NCBI GenBank assembly: GCA_964514285.1
Contig: CAZEQC010000005.1
Coordinates: forward strand, 34,681-98,680
Source of the DNA: SKLM01 sp964514285
GTDB lineage: Bacteria; Chloroflexota; Anaerolineae; B4-G1
DNA: 64,000 nt
Direction: 5' to 3'
In this document: positions 25,001 to 34,106 of the stretch, in pieces
Numbering within the stretch: position 1 is the stretch's first letter
Layout of the letters: every line of letters begins with the position of its first letter
Program-made: the position numbers and the translations under genes
Notes under the pieces: model-generated
The model's input: only the letters and a program-made list of their open reading frames with translations
Told to the model about the DNA's origin: nothing
Databases searched by the model: none

Positions 25001-25363
25001 CGAAGCGCTCCTTTCGACTGCCACGGCGGCAAGGGGAAGCTATTCTGCTGGCCTTGCACAAGCTCCACCCCTGTCCACACTAGGTCAGGACGGATGCTAG
25101 TATAGGTCGTTTTCCTGACAGAGGCAAATGGTCCAGCCAGGATTTCATCACCCATCACCTCAGTAGCGAGAATGGTCAGGTCCTGTCGTCTGGCGGCGTA
25201 TCATTGACGATAGGGGCAGGAAGGGTATAATCATAAGGTAGTCACGACCCGTGGTAAGTGTTACCCGTTGCAAGTTTGGTAGACTGTGAGGGTCACAGTG
25301 CTCAAACGGGCTCCACGTCAGAACACTGGTTCGAGAATAATCGGGGCTTCTAGGGGAGGAATG
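25001..25363. other. Intergenic region upstream of efp
   Basis: This 363-bp stretch holds the efp promoter (25204-25231) and the ribosome-binding site of the DUF4258 gene. I see no further gene, terminator or repeat in it. Confidence 0.55.
25204..25231 (+). promoter_or_regulatory. efp promoter
   Basis: TTGACG (25204-25209), 16-bp spacer, TATAAT (25226-25231), about 130 nt ahead of the efp start. Confidence 0.75.
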
Positions 25364-25921
25364 ATGATCGACGTCAATGAGTTGCGCAAGGGTGTCACCT
25401 TCACGATGGACGGTGAGCTTTATCGCGTCTTGGAGTATGAACATCACAAGCCAGGGCGGGGGAAGGCCTACATCCGTACCAAGCTGCGTAACATCAACAC
25501 CGGGTCCACGATCAAACATACGTTTATCTCCGGTGACAAGGTAGAGGATGTCTACGTTGAGCGAAGAGGGGTTCAGTACCTCTACACCGACGGTGATTTG
25601 TACCACTTTATGGACACCGAGACGTATGAGCAGCTGGCGGCCCCCAAGTCCGTGCTGGGGGAGGATGCTAAGTATCTTCTGGAGAACATGGAGATCGTCG
25701 TGGCAGTCTACGGCGGCCGAATCATCGACGTCGATCTGCCGACGAAGGTCGACCAGGAGGTTGTCCATTCCGAGGTGGCTATTGCTGGTGACCGTGCGAC
25801 TGGGACGCTGAAGACGGTGACGACGGAAACCGGTTTAGAGGTTGATGTTCCTCTCTTCGTCGAGGTTGGCGACACGATCCGCATCGACACCCGGACTGGC
25901 GAATACGTGACTCGCGTGTAG
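25364..25921 (+). CDS. efp: Translation elongation factor P
   Basis: A 185-aa protein of the exact family length with the three OB/KOW domains; the C-terminus IDTRTGEYVTRV is diagnostic. It relieves ribosome stalling at polyproline. The loop that carries the modified residue reads HHKPGRGKAYIRTKL, with Arg32 at the tip, instead of the Lys used in E. coli or B. subtilis, and Lys34 two residues on. ATG 25364 is preferred to ATG 25361 because GGAGG (25355-25359) is too close to the latter. Secreted proteins in this window are rich in Pro/Thr linkers, a natural client set. Confidence 0.95.
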   Translation: MIDVNELRKGVTFTMDGELYRVLEYEHHKPGRGKAYIRTKLRNINTGSTIKHTFISGDKVEDVYVERRGVQYLYTDGDLYHFMDTETYEQLAAPKSVLGEDAKYLLENMEIVVAVYGGRIIDVDLPTKVDQEVVHSEVAIAGDRATGTLKTVTTETGLEVDVPLFVEVGDTIRIDTRTGEYVTRV

Positions 25922-25958
25922 GCCTCCCTCTGCTGAGGCGACAGTATATAGAGGTTCA

Positions 25959-28667
25959 ATGAATCAAAGAGCTAAACGTTTCCTCATTGGCTTAGCCGCC
26001 GCTTTCACGGCCCTCTTCCTTCTGCCTCTCCTTTCCGGCAACGCCATCACGTTCTACACAGACTGGCTGTGGTTCGACAGCGTAGGGCAGTTGGGGATCT
26101 TGAAGACGCGCATTCTCGCCCGAGTTGCATTGTGGATGATTGGGGCTTTGATTGTCGTTGGCTTTCTGCTCGTCAATTGGTTCTACCTGCCCAAGCGATT
26201 GCTCGGGAAGTTCCGATTGGAGATCCAGGGACGGGGCAGCGCATCCCTCACCATTGGCGCGCGTCTCCTGACCATTCTTCTTAGCGTGATCGTGGCCCTG
26301 GTCGCCCTGACGATGGCGTCGACGGCTGCCGGCAAGTGGATGACGGCCCTGCGGTACAGCCATGGCGCCTCCTTCGGATTGAGCGATCCCATCTTTGGAT
26401 TCGATGTCGGGTTCTACGTCTTCCGGCTGCCGTTCTATCGCTTCCTGGTGAGCTGGACCATGGGGTTGGTCGTGGTGACGCTGATCGGAAACGCGCTCAT
26501 CTACGTGTTCGCCGGACGTATCCGGGAGGCTGAGGCGACCGGTCACCTTTCCGTGCTGAGCGCTCTCTTCTTGGTGGGTCAGGCGATGAGTTATCAGCTG
26601 CAGCGCTGGGCCCTCCTCCAGTCATCGACCGGTGTCGTCTATGGGGCCGGTTACACAGACCTGAACGCCCGCGTGCCGCTCCTCTACCTGCTCACGGGCG
26701 TCGTCGCGATTGGGGCCCTGCTACTCCTGATCAACGTACGCTTCCGTCGCTGGAAGCTCCTCCTCCTCGTGGGTGGGGCCTGGCTGGTCCTCAGCCTGAT
26801 CGGTCAGTTCTATCCGGCAGCGGTGCAGCGCTTCACCGTCGAGCCGAACGAGTTGAGATTGGAGCGGGAGTTCATCGAGCACAACATCCGCTTCACCCGC
26901 TACGCCTACAAGCTCGATGATATCGAGGAGTCTGACTATCAGCTCGGTGGGGATCTGACGTTCGAGGAGCTGGAAGAGAACACTGATACGCTGGACAACG
27001 TCAGATTGTGGGATTGGAAGCCGCTGCGGGCGACGTATGAGCAGATCCAGGAGATTCGCACCTACTACACGTTCGCTGACGTCGATATCGACCGCTATAT
27101 GCTGGATGGTCGGCTGCGCCAGGTCAACTTGGCCGTCCGCGAGCTCGATATCGAGCAGATGCGCGAAGATGCGCGCACCTGGATCAATCAGCACCTGATC
27201 TACACGCATGGGTACGGCCTCTGCCTGAGCCCGGTGGGTGAAGTAAGCGAGGAAGGGTTGCCTCAGCTCTTGGTGCGGAATATCCCGCCCGAGAGTGACA
27301 GCCCCACGTTAGACCTCACCCGGCCGGAGATCTACTTCGGCGAGAGGACGTCCAACTACGTCATCGTCAACGCCACTACGGAGGACGAGTTCGACTATCC
27401 CAGCGGCGACCAGAACGTCTATGCCCGCTACCAAGGGGACGCTGGCGTGCCGATGGGAGGCTTGTTCCGCCGCATCGCGTTTGCGTTGCGCTTCAACAGC
27501 ACCCCGATCCTGCTCTCCAGCGAGGTCAACCCCGAGAGCCAGATTCTCTTCCATCGTCTCCTTTCGGACCGCGTCAAGATGGTGGCGCCGATGTTGTGGT
27601 TTGATGCTGATCCCTACCCCGTCATTGCGGACGGGCGTGTCGTCTGGCTCTACGATGCCTATACCTGGAGCGACCGCTTCCCCTATTCCAGGCCCACCCG
27701 CGGACTCAACTACATTCGCAATAGCGTGAAGGTAGCCATCGACGCCTACACCGGCGAGATGTCCTTCTACGTCGTCGATCCTGACGACCCTGTGATTCAG
27801 ACGTATCAGTCGATCTTCCCGGAGCTCTTTACCTCGGTGGAGGAGATGGATCCGCAGCTGCGTGAGCACTGGCGCTACCCGGAACAGCTCTTCCGCATTC
27901 AGGCAGATCTCTACGCCGCCTACCATATGCGCGACCCGCGGGTCTTCTACAATCAGGAGGATCTGTGGCAGACCCCGACGGAGGTGCGGGAGTCCGAAAA
28001 GGCGGACATGTCACCCTATTACGTCACGGTTCGTCTCCCCGGTTCCGAGCAGGTTGAGTTCATGATGATCCGTCCCTACGTGCCGGCCGGTAAGCAGAAT
28101 ATGATCGCCTGGCTCTATGCTGACTCGGATGGCGCCGATTACGGCCAACTGGGGGTCTACAAGTTCTCCAAGGAGGCCTTGGTCTATGGACCCATGCAGG
28201 TGGAATCGCGCATCGATCAGGACCCGACGATTTCGCAACAACTGACGCTCTGGAATCAGCTCGGGTCCTCGGTCAATCGTGGCAACTTGATCGTGATCCC
28301 TATCGATGGCGTCCTGCTCTACATCGAGCCGATCTATCTTCAGGCGGAGGCCAGCCGCCTTCCCGAGTTGAAGCGCGTGGTCGTCTCGTATCGGAATCGC
28401 GTGGCGATGGCGAACAGCCTTTCAGCAGGTTTGGCGCAGGTTCTGGGGGAGGGGGCCGTCACGGAGGAACCGGGGCAGTTGCCCGAGCCTGGCCAAGAGC
28501 CGGGCCAGCCGTTGCCGAGCGATGCAGCGGCATTGGCGCGTTCGGCGCAGTCCCACTACGAGGCTGCCCAGACGTGTCTGGAGGAAGGGGATTGGACTTG
28601 TTACGGAGACGAACTGGAGGCCCTGGAGAGGGACCTCCAGGCGTTGGTCGAGGCGACCGAAGAGTAG
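25959..28667 (+). CDS. UPF0182 family membrane protein
   Basis: A 902-aa protein of the UPF0182 (COG1615) family. Seven N-terminal membrane helices (to about residue 290) include ITFYTDWLWFDSVGQLGIL, then a large domain with the conserved YTLDDI-like stretch (RYAYKLDDIEESDYQ), YFGERTSNYVIVN and YEQIQEIRTYYTFADVDIDRY. A Pro/Gln-rich linker and a short acidic helical tail end it. The function is unknown in any organism I know. It starts 37 nt after efp and may share its transcript. Confidence 0.9.
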   Translation: MNQRAKRFLIGLAAAFTALFLLPLLSGNAITFYTDWLWFDSVGQLGILKTRILARVALWMIGALIVVGFLLVNWFYLPKRLLGKFRLEIQGRGSASLTIGARLLTILLSVIVALVALTMASTAAGKWMTALRYSHGASFGLSDPIFGFDVGFYVFRLPFYRFLVSWTMGLVVVTLIGNALIYVFAGRIREAEATGHLSVLSALFLVGQAMSYQLQRWALLQSSTGVVYGAGYTDLNARVPLLYLLTGVVAIGALLLLINVRFRRWKLLLLVGGAWLVLSLIGQFYPAAVQRFTVEPNELRLEREFIEHNIRFTRYAYKLDDIEESDYQLGGDLTFEELEENTDTLDNVRLWDWKPLRATYEQIQEIRTYYTFADVDIDRYMLDGRLRQVNLAVRELDIEQMREDARTWINQHLIYTHGYGLCLSPVGEVSEEGLPQLLVRNIPPESDSPTLDLTRPEIYFGERTSNYVIVNATTEDEFDYPSGDQNVYARYQGDAGVPMGGLFRRIAFALRFNSTPILLSSEVNPESQILFHRLLSDRVKMVAPMLWFDADPYPVIADGRVVWLYDAYTWSDRFPYSRPTRGLNYIRNSVKVAIDAYTGEMSFYVVDPDDPVIQTYQSIFPELFTSVEEMDPQLREHWRYPEQLFRIQADLYAAYHMRDPRVFYNQEDLWQTPTEVRESEKADMSPYYVTVRLPGSEQVEFMMIRPYVPAGKQNMIAWLYADSDGADYGQLGVYKFSKEALVYGPMQVESRIDQDPTISQQLTLWNQLGSSVNRGNLIVIPIDGVLLYIEPIYLQAEASRLPELKRVVVSYRNRVAMANSLSAGLAQVLGEGAVTEEPGQLPEPGQEPGQPLPSDAAALARSAQSHYEAAQTCLEEGDWTCYGDELEALERDLQALVEATEE

Positions 28668-28712
28668 CTTGGTGTGGGACAGTCGATGGCTTGGTGGTAG
28701 GAGGTGACGGCA

Positions 28713-29588
28713 GTGGATGTCAGATCATTTGGTAAGACGGGAGAATCGTTTCCCATTCTGAGCTTCGGGGGACAACGGATCGTCGACGAACACGATTGCA
28801 CGGAGGACGAGGCGATTGAGATCGTCAACACCGCCATCGACCGCGGCATCCGCTATTTCGACACGGCCTGGATCTACTCCCAGGGGCAGGCGGAGACCCG
28901 GTTGGGTAAGGTGGTCAAGCACCGTCGTTCCGAGATGTGGATCGCTACCAAGACCTGGGACACCACGCGAGAGGGAGCGCTTCGCCAGCTTGAGGATAGC
29001 CTGGCGCGCCTGCAGACCGACCATGTCGACGAGTGGCGGCTGCACAACGTCCGGGATTACGCGCGACTCGATGCGTTCACGGGCAAGGGCGGCGCCTTAG
29101 AGGCGGCCCTGGAGGCCCGCGAGGAAGGCGTTGTGGGTCACATCAGCATCAGCTGTCACACGGATCCGCAGATCCTCGTGGAGGCCCTCAACCGGTTTCC
29201 CTTCGACAGCGCTCTCATCGCTGTCTCGGCGCTGGATCACTTTATGCTCAGCTTCGCGGAGGAGTTCCTGCCGCTGGCTAACGAGAGGGGCATCGCTACG
29301 ATAGGGATGAAGGTGCTCGGTTTGGGCAGTCTGACCCACGAGGTGGAGCGTTCTTTGCGCTATGCTTTTGGCTTGCCCGTCAGTACGGTAGTTATCGGCA
29401 TGGAGACGATGGCCCAGTTGGAGCAGAATTTGGAAATCGCTGAGTCCTTTGAGCCCTTGAGCGATGAGGAGCGTCTTGCCTTCTTCCGGGACATCATCGC
29501 CTTGGTTCGGCCGGAGAAAATGCCCTGGAAGGCGAAAGATTGGAGCAACCCGACGGAGTGGGTTCCCCGAGGGCGGGGTCTTTCATGA
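28713..29588 (+). CDS. Aldo/keto reductase family protein
   Basis: From GTG 28713 the product is 291 aa, a TIM-barrel oxidoreductase using NAD(P)H. The catalytic set is present: Asp50 and Tyr55 (YFDTAWIYSQG), Lys80 (IATKTW) and His111 (WRLHNVRD). IGMKVLGLG and SEDE-like TVVIGMETMAQLEQNLEIAESF are typical of the predicted-oxidoreductase branch. GTG 28704 overlaps the GGAGGTG ribosome-binding site itself, so GTG 28713 is chosen. The stop overlaps the start of the next gene (ATGA), so the two are translationally coupled. Confidence 0.87.
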   Translation: MDVRSFGKTGESFPILSFGGQRIVDEHDCTEDEAIEIVNTAIDRGIRYFDTAWIYSQGQAETRLGKVVKHRRSEMWIATKTWDTTREGALRQLEDSLARLQTDHVDEWRLHNVRDYARLDAFTGKGGALEAALEAREEGVVGHISISCHTDPQILVEALNRFPFDSALIAVSALDHFMLSFAEEFLPLANERGIATIGMKVLGLGSLTHEVERSLRYAFGLPVSTVVIGMETMAQLEQNLEIAESFEPLSDEERLAFFRDIIALVRPEKMPWKAKDWSNPTEWVPRGRGLS

Positions 29589-29938
29589 TCACCCCGGCTG
29601 GCAAGGAATGTCCCTATTACTATGAGGATTTCTATCGTGGTCGCTCCAAGCAGGAGTGCCGGCTGATCAAGCGCAATCGACAGTCCGAACCCTGGGAGCC
29701 GAAGCTCTGTGAGCGCTGCCCTGTCCCGGATATTCTGCGGGCCAACGCCTGTCCCCATATGGTCCTGGAGGCGAAGGTGGTGCGGCGTTGGTTTGGCCTG
29801 GTGCATCGCGTCGAGGTCTACGCCGTCTGCACGGAGTACGAAGTCGAGGTGGAGGATCCCTACGTGGGCTGCGGGCATTGTCATCCCGAGGCGACGAAGC
29901 TGTTCGAGGGGGTAGAGGTGAAGGAGAGCGACGCTTAA
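29585..29938 (+). CDS. Cys-rich putative metal-binding protein
   Basis: A 117-aa protein with eight Cys: 9, 25, 42, 45, 56, 82, 96 and 99. LCERCPVPDILRANACPH and YVGCGHCHPEA contain CxxC pairs, so one or two zinc or iron-sulfur sites are likely. No named family is recognised. ATG 29585 overlaps the reductase stop (ATGA), which implies coupled synthesis and a shared pathway, possibly electron transfer to or from the reductase (inference). Confidence 0.7.
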   Translation: MITPAGKECPYYYEDFYRGRSKQECRLIKRNRQSEPWEPKLCERCPVPDILRANACPHMVLEAKVVRRWFGLVHRVEVYAVCTEYEVEVEDPYVGCGHCHPEATKLFEGVEVKESDA

Positions 29939-30045
29939 TCTGGTGCACGCTCGACCGTTTGTCGCGGCTCAAGGCTCTTTGTTGGTATGACAGATCGATG
30001 ACTTGTATGATATGAAAGGCTGGAGAATTGGATGAGGAGATGTCT

Positions 30046-31212
30046 ATGGTAACGGTGCCCTCTGGAGGCCAGACGACGGTGGAACGACTGCGGCGCGAGC
30101 TCCGCTCTCACATGGAGATCGAGGAGTACGAGATTGTCAAGCCGCCCAACGGTATGATCGCCTTTCGAGGGCGTCTTCAGAGGGATACTGGAGCTGCCTT
30201 CGACCGCATCTCGGAGCGGTTCGAGGGGCTGGGGTACACGGCGATGCTGCGCGATTCGGAGGATAGCCGGCACGAGGTTCTCGCGGTTCAAGGCGTTCAT
30301 CAGAGTGAGTCCTCCAATCCTTTGGTCAATGTGGCCCTTTTCCTGGCGACGCTCGTCACGGTGCTGTTCATCGGAGCCAGTAATGCCCTCCTATACGCTC
30401 GAGACATTCGCGGGTTGGACGTCTCCCTCGATTTCTTGAGCATTCTCAGCCATCTGCACTGGGGAATTCCCTTCGCAGCTGCGTTGATGGGCATTCTCCT
30501 GGCGCACGAGTTGAGCCACTATTTCGTGGCACAGCGATACGGATCGCCGGTCAGCCTACCCTACTTCATTCCGATGCCCAACTTGCTGGGGACGATGGGG
30601 GCTGTGATCACCCAGAAGGCTCCCATGCGAGATCGTAAGGCCCTCTTTGACATCGGTATCGCTGGTCCGCTGGGGGGGCTCGTGGTCGCCCTCCCCCTGC
30701 TGATCCTGGGGTTGTCCCTCTCGTCGGTCCAGGCGCCGCCGCCTGGTCTTGATCAGGCCCTCCAGGAGGGGAACTCGCTGCTCTATCTCGGGGCCAAGTA
30801 TCTGGTCTTCGGCAGGGTGCTTCCCAGCAATGGACAGGACGTGTGGATTCATCCGGTGGCTTTTGCGGCCTGGGCCGGGCTGTTGGTGACGATGATCAAC
30901 CTGATCCCGGTGGGCCAGCTGGATGGAGGACACATCAGCTACGCCTTGCTAGGGCGCAAGGCGTGGACCGTGGGGTACGTGCTCATCGCAGCGATGTTTG
31001 GCTGGGGGGGATTCCTCCTTCTGAGGGGCAACCAGGCTGGTGGGTTCTGGGTGCTGTGGGCGTTCCTTAACCTGATTCTGAACCGGAAGCATCCACCCCC
31101 GCTCGACGACGTGACGCCGGCAACCGGGTGGCGCGTTGGGGTTGGCCTATTCATGCTGGTGATCTTCGTTCTTACGTTTATGCCCTCGCCCTTGCGGACC
31201 ATCAGTCTGTAG
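30046..31212 (+). CDS. Site-2 protease family (M50) membrane metalloprotease
   Basis: A 388-aa protein. A ~90-residue cytoplasmic N-terminal domain is followed by about seven or eight membrane helices. The zinc motif HELSH (154-158) and the second motif QLDGGH (291-296, Asp293) are intact, so an active intramembrane protease is expected. The group is the plant EGY1-like branch, with the GIAGPLGGL loop between them. ATG 30046 is chosen because GAGGAG lies 6 nt upstream; the in-frame TTG 30028 and ATG 30040 are poorer. Substrate unknown. Confidence 0.88.
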   Translation: MVTVPSGGQTTVERLRRELRSHMEIEEYEIVKPPNGMIAFRGRLQRDTGAAFDRISERFEGLGYTAMLRDSEDSRHEVLAVQGVHQSESSNPLVNVALFLATLVTVLFIGASNALLYARDIRGLDVSLDFLSILSHLHWGIPFAAALMGILLAHELSHYFVAQRYGSPVSLPYFIPMPNLLGTMGAVITQKAPMRDRKALFDIGIAGPLGGLVVALPLLILGLSLSSVQAPPPGLDQALQEGNSLLYLGAKYLVFGRVLPSNGQDVWIHPVAFAAWAGLLVTMINLIPVGQLDGGHISYALLGRKAWTVGYVLIAAMFGWGGFLLLRGNQAGGFWVLWAFLNLILNRKHPPPLDDVTPATGWRVGVGLFMLVIFVLTFMPSPLRTISL

Positions 31213-31349
31213 GGAGAAGGACTGAGAGGATCAACGACGATAGGCAGCGGGCCCGAAGATCACCGGGTTATCTGAGACTGACCTCAGGGGGCAGGTCGCC
31301 GTTATCTGCCTCGCCGAAGACGTAGCTTTGGTGAGAGTCGAGGGAAGAT

Positions 31350-31766
31350 ATGGCTGCGGAACAGTCGGTGACGCTCTTGTCGGAAGAGCAGGTGCAAGAC
31401 CTGGCCGCCCTCTCCGAGCGGGCGAGGGAGGACCTCAGTCGTTTTGCGAGACAGGAGATCGCTTTCGACGTCGAAGCGGTACAGCTCCTCGATGAGTGGA
31501 TTGAGGCTCATCTCCGGGACACGTCTGACCTCTCGTTGCAGACACGGCTATTATGGACAAGTCTGTTGGGGGAGATGTTTCGACGTCGACATGAGGGCTG
31601 GTGGGCCCTGCGAGATGGGAAGTTGGTCATTGTGTGCCCCATTGAGGGGGGCGATTGGCGACTGGTGGCGGTGCGGGAACAGATCGACCGGCGCATTGAG
31701 GCTGGCATGTCTGAGTCGCTGACCTACTTCTATAACGTGACCCGTATCGAACTGAAGCTGCGTTGA
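31350..31766 (+). CDS. Conserved hypothetical protein, 138 aa
   Basis: A soluble alpha/beta protein: a helical half (LLSEEQVQDLAALSERAREDL, AVQLLDEWIEAHL) leads to LLWTSLLGEMFRRRHEGWWALRDGKLVIVCP. This resembles small uncharacterised proteins with a DUF3806-like fold, but I cannot name it with confidence. No membrane segment or signal peptide. It stands alone, closed by a strong hairpin shared with the convergent aldolase gene. Confidence 0.6.
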   Translation: MAAEQSVTLLSEEQVQDLAALSERAREDLSRFARQEIAFDVEAVQLLDEWIEAHLRDTSDLSLQTRLLWTSLLGEMFRRRHEGWWALRDGKLVIVCPIEGGDWRLVAVREQIDRRIEAGMSESLTYFYNVTRIELKLR

Positions 31767-31797
31767 GGCTACCTAGCCTCGGCTGTGAATAGCACGT

Positions 31798-31833
31798 GCA
31801 GAGAGCCGGCTCAGGATGGAGCCGGCCCTCTGC
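31798..31833. terminator. Bidirectional terminator hairpin
   Basis: GCAGAG plus GCCGGCTC (31798-31812) pairs with GAGCCGGC plus CTCTGC (31819-31833), with one bulged base each side. It sits between convergent genes; there is no long U-tract. Confidence 0.65.
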
Positions 31834-31863
31834 TATTCTGCCTGCGACGATTGGGCGACTGTT

Positions 31864-33285
31864 TCAGTCAGCGAGCTCCGCGTCTGCGGCCGTCTTGCCC
31901 CTGATCTCGAAGTCCTCTAGATCGCGATGGAAGAGAGGGGCGTCGATGTGGCTCTCGATCAGCCCTTGGGTCTCGGTGGCGTTCAGCTGTTCGAAGAGGA
32001 AAGCGAACTTCTCCTGCAAGGCATCTCGAATCGCCTCGCGGTTCTCCGATGGAATGTCCCAGACTTGCTGCTTGAAGGTGCCGAAGGCCCGCTTGCGATT
32101 GTCGTAGATGAACTGCTCCTCGGTCTGGTCCTCCTTCCAGCGGTGGGCGTGCTCCTCTCGGAGGTAGTTGTAGATCTCCTCTCGCAGATCGTCCGGGAAC
32201 TCAGGGTGCTCGTAGATGATGTTCTGGAAACCGGTGGCCAGGTGGATCTCCAGACAGCCCTCTTCGGGGAACTTGTGGAACGCCTCCTCCGGCAGGGTGC
32301 TAGCCCCGTGCTGTACCGCGCCACCCATGCCGTATTCATCCCGGGCGATGTTCGAGAGGCGTCGCATGACGTCGAAGTCGATCTTGACCTGGGCCAGTGA
32401 CCCGTCAGGCAGCACCACACCGCCGTGGGACGTGCCGGTCTGGATGCTGACCTTGCTCAGCCCCACCATACCGTCTGGCAGCTCGTCGTAGTAACCGTTC
32501 ATGTATCCCCGTAGTTCCTCTGGGGTGCTGTTCTTTCCTCCGACTTCGCCGATCTCGCCTCCTACTGAGATGGTGACGCCCTCAGGTTCCAGCTGGCGGA
32601 TCACCTTGGTGAATCGCGAGCAAAGCTCGAAGTTCGTTCGCTGCTGCTCGGCGATCGTCGGCTTGCTCAGGTCGACCAGGGTTGAGGTGTCAATGTCGAT
32701 GTTATAGAAGCCGGCCTGGATGCTCTGTTCAATAAGATCCTCCAGCGCCTCCAATTCGGTGTCGATGCTCTCCGTGTACTTGCCGGGGTTGACCTGGAAG
32801 TGATCGCCCTGAATGAAGACCGGGCCACGATAACCCTCACGGATTGCGGCGGCGAGGATGACGCTGGCGTACTCGGCGGGCGGCTGACCGGTGTAGCCCA
32901 TCTCCGAACGAGCGATCTCGAAGATCATCGCTCCGACGTTGCGTGGCAGGGCGGCTTGGAAGACGGCTCTGGCCATATCGTACGCCATGCCGCGCAGGTT
33001 CATCGCCGGGACAGTCCATTGGCTCTCTGTCTCCCCTTCACCGCGTGCGAGATAGAGGTCGTTGATGCTGGTCGGTTGGATGCCTAGCTCCTGGCCGATC
33101 TCCCAGATCAGCCAGCGGGCTACGGCCTTCACGTCGTCTTTGGCGAAGACCGCGTTATAGATCAACTCATCGATCGCCGGTCCTTCCAGTTCTGCCTCAT
33201 CCTGGATGACGACGGCGCCATCTTCTACCTGGACAGTCCCCGCTATACCGCTCAAGAGGTCTTGCTCGCTCTGATAAACTGTCAT
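31864..33285 (-). CDS. Class II fructose-bisphosphate aldolase family protein
   Basis: A 473-aa zinc-dependent aldolase-like protein, longer than the usual 280-360 aa enzymes. Barrel motifs are PVFIQGDHFQVNPGKY, YNIDIDTSTLVDLSK, ISVGGEIGEVGG, SIQTGTSHGGVVLPDG and GGAVQHGASTLPEEAF, which include the Asp and His residues expected for catalysis and metal. The ~110-residue C-terminal extension is helical. The reaction is likely aldol cleavage of a sugar bisphosphate; the exact substrate is unproven. ATG 33285 has GGGAGGG just upstream, and a promoter lies at 33373-33345. Confidence 0.82.
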   Translation of the reverse strand: MTVYQSEQDLLSGIAGTVQVEDGAVVIQDEAELEGPAIDELIYNAVFAKDDVKAVARWLIWEIGQELGIQPTSINDLYLARGEGETESQWTVPAMNLRGMAYDMARAVFQAALPRNVGAMIFEIARSEMGYTGQPPAEYASVILAAAIREGYRGPVFIQGDHFQVNPGKYTESIDTELEALEDLIEQSIQAGFYNIDIDTSTLVDLSKPTIAEQQRTNFELCSRFTKVIRQLEPEGVTISVGGEIGEVGGKNSTPEELRGYMNGYYDELPDGMVGLSKVSIQTGTSHGGVVLPDGSLAQVKIDFDVMRRLSNIARDEYGMGGAVQHGASTLPEEAFHKFPEEGCLEIHLATGFQNIIYEHPEFPDDLREEIYNYLREEHAHRWKEDQTEEQFIYDNRKRAFGTFKQQVWDIPSENREAIRDALQEKFAFLFEQLNATETQGLIESHIDAPLFHRDLEDFEIRGKTAADAELAD

Positions 33286-33344
33286 TCTTCCCTCCCTAGA
33301 TAACCTGGTTGAACCGTGGCCTATCAATTGGAATGTCAATAGGT

Positions 33345-33373
33345 ATTGTACAGGGCAATGGCCTGAATGGCAA
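33345..33373 (-). promoter_or_regulatory. Promoter of the aldolase gene, overlapped by a palindrome
   Basis: Minus strand TTGCCA (33373-33368), 17-bp spacer, TACAAT (33350-33345). The -35 box is one arm of the perfect palindrome TGGCAAG-ACTT-CTTGCCA (33368-33385), a candidate operator. Confidence 0.65.
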
Positions 33374-33543
33374 GACTTCTTGCCAGAGACGCCGGGCACC
33401 ACCACCAGGAACGCAGAACCCCGCCCCGGTGCTCAAAGCCAAGCTCGCGATGTCAGTTACTTGGCGAAGACGCCGTTGACGTGCTTGACATTCACTGCCA
33501 AAGTACGTTGGAAGCTTCCTTTGGTGGTCCCAACATCTCGATG

Positions 33544-34050
33544 CTACGTGGTCTTCCGCAGACGTCGGACAAGGATCAGAAGAAAGGCCAGCCCGCCTGT
33601 CAAGGCGACACCCCCCAGGATACCCATCCCTGTGTCGGGCATGGTCCCGGGGCCGGCTCCTTGGTCGTCCTCTGGAGTCCCCATACCGATGGTGGGCGTC
33701 GCCTCCGGCGTCTCCTCCGGTTCTGGGGTGTCGGTTGCCGTGGGGGGAGGGGGTGTCGGGGTGTTGGTTGGTACAGGCGTGTCGGTCGGAACGGGCGTGT
33801 CGGTGGGGGTTGGCGGGACTCCAGCAGTCTGCGTGGCTGCCGCCGCGATGGCGATGGCCGTATTGGTTGCGAATATGGCCTCATTTTGCTCTTCGATGTC
33901 CGCTCGCATGCCCGGCGCGATGAACAGCGCCCAGGCGACAAAGGCGCCGATGCCCAGCACAAGCAGTCCTCCCAGCACCGCGACGAGGATGATGAACGAT
34001 CGGTTGGTCCCTTCTTCCTCTTGGATGATCTCTTGTTCCTGATTCTCCAT
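33544..34050 (-). CDS. Membrane-anchored surface protein with MPDTG sorting-like signal
   Basis: A 168-aa protein. A short cytoplasmic acidic N-terminus leads into a membrane helix (about 20-43) and a helical stalk. A Pro/Thr linker (TPTDTPVPTDTPVPTNTP) follows, then TMPDTG, a hydrophobic helix and RRLRKTT. MPDTG plus helix plus basic tail is the layout of a sortase signal with Met for Leu. It follows the MutL-like cluster on the same strand with a 56-nt gap. Function unknown. Confidence 0.7.
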   Translation of the reverse strand: MENQEQEIIQEEEGTNRSFIILVAVLGGLLVLGIGAFVAWALFIAPGMRADIEEQNEAIFATNTAIAIAAAATQTAGVPPTPTDTPVPTDTPVPTNTPTPPPPTATDTPEPEETPEATPTIGMGTPEDDQGAGPGTMPDTGMGILGGVALTGGLAFLLILVRRLRKTT

Positions 34051-34106
34051 ATCGTTTTTCCTCCTTTGGTAGCCTTCCGCCTGTGGTGCAGTGGCTCCCT
34101 GACGTG

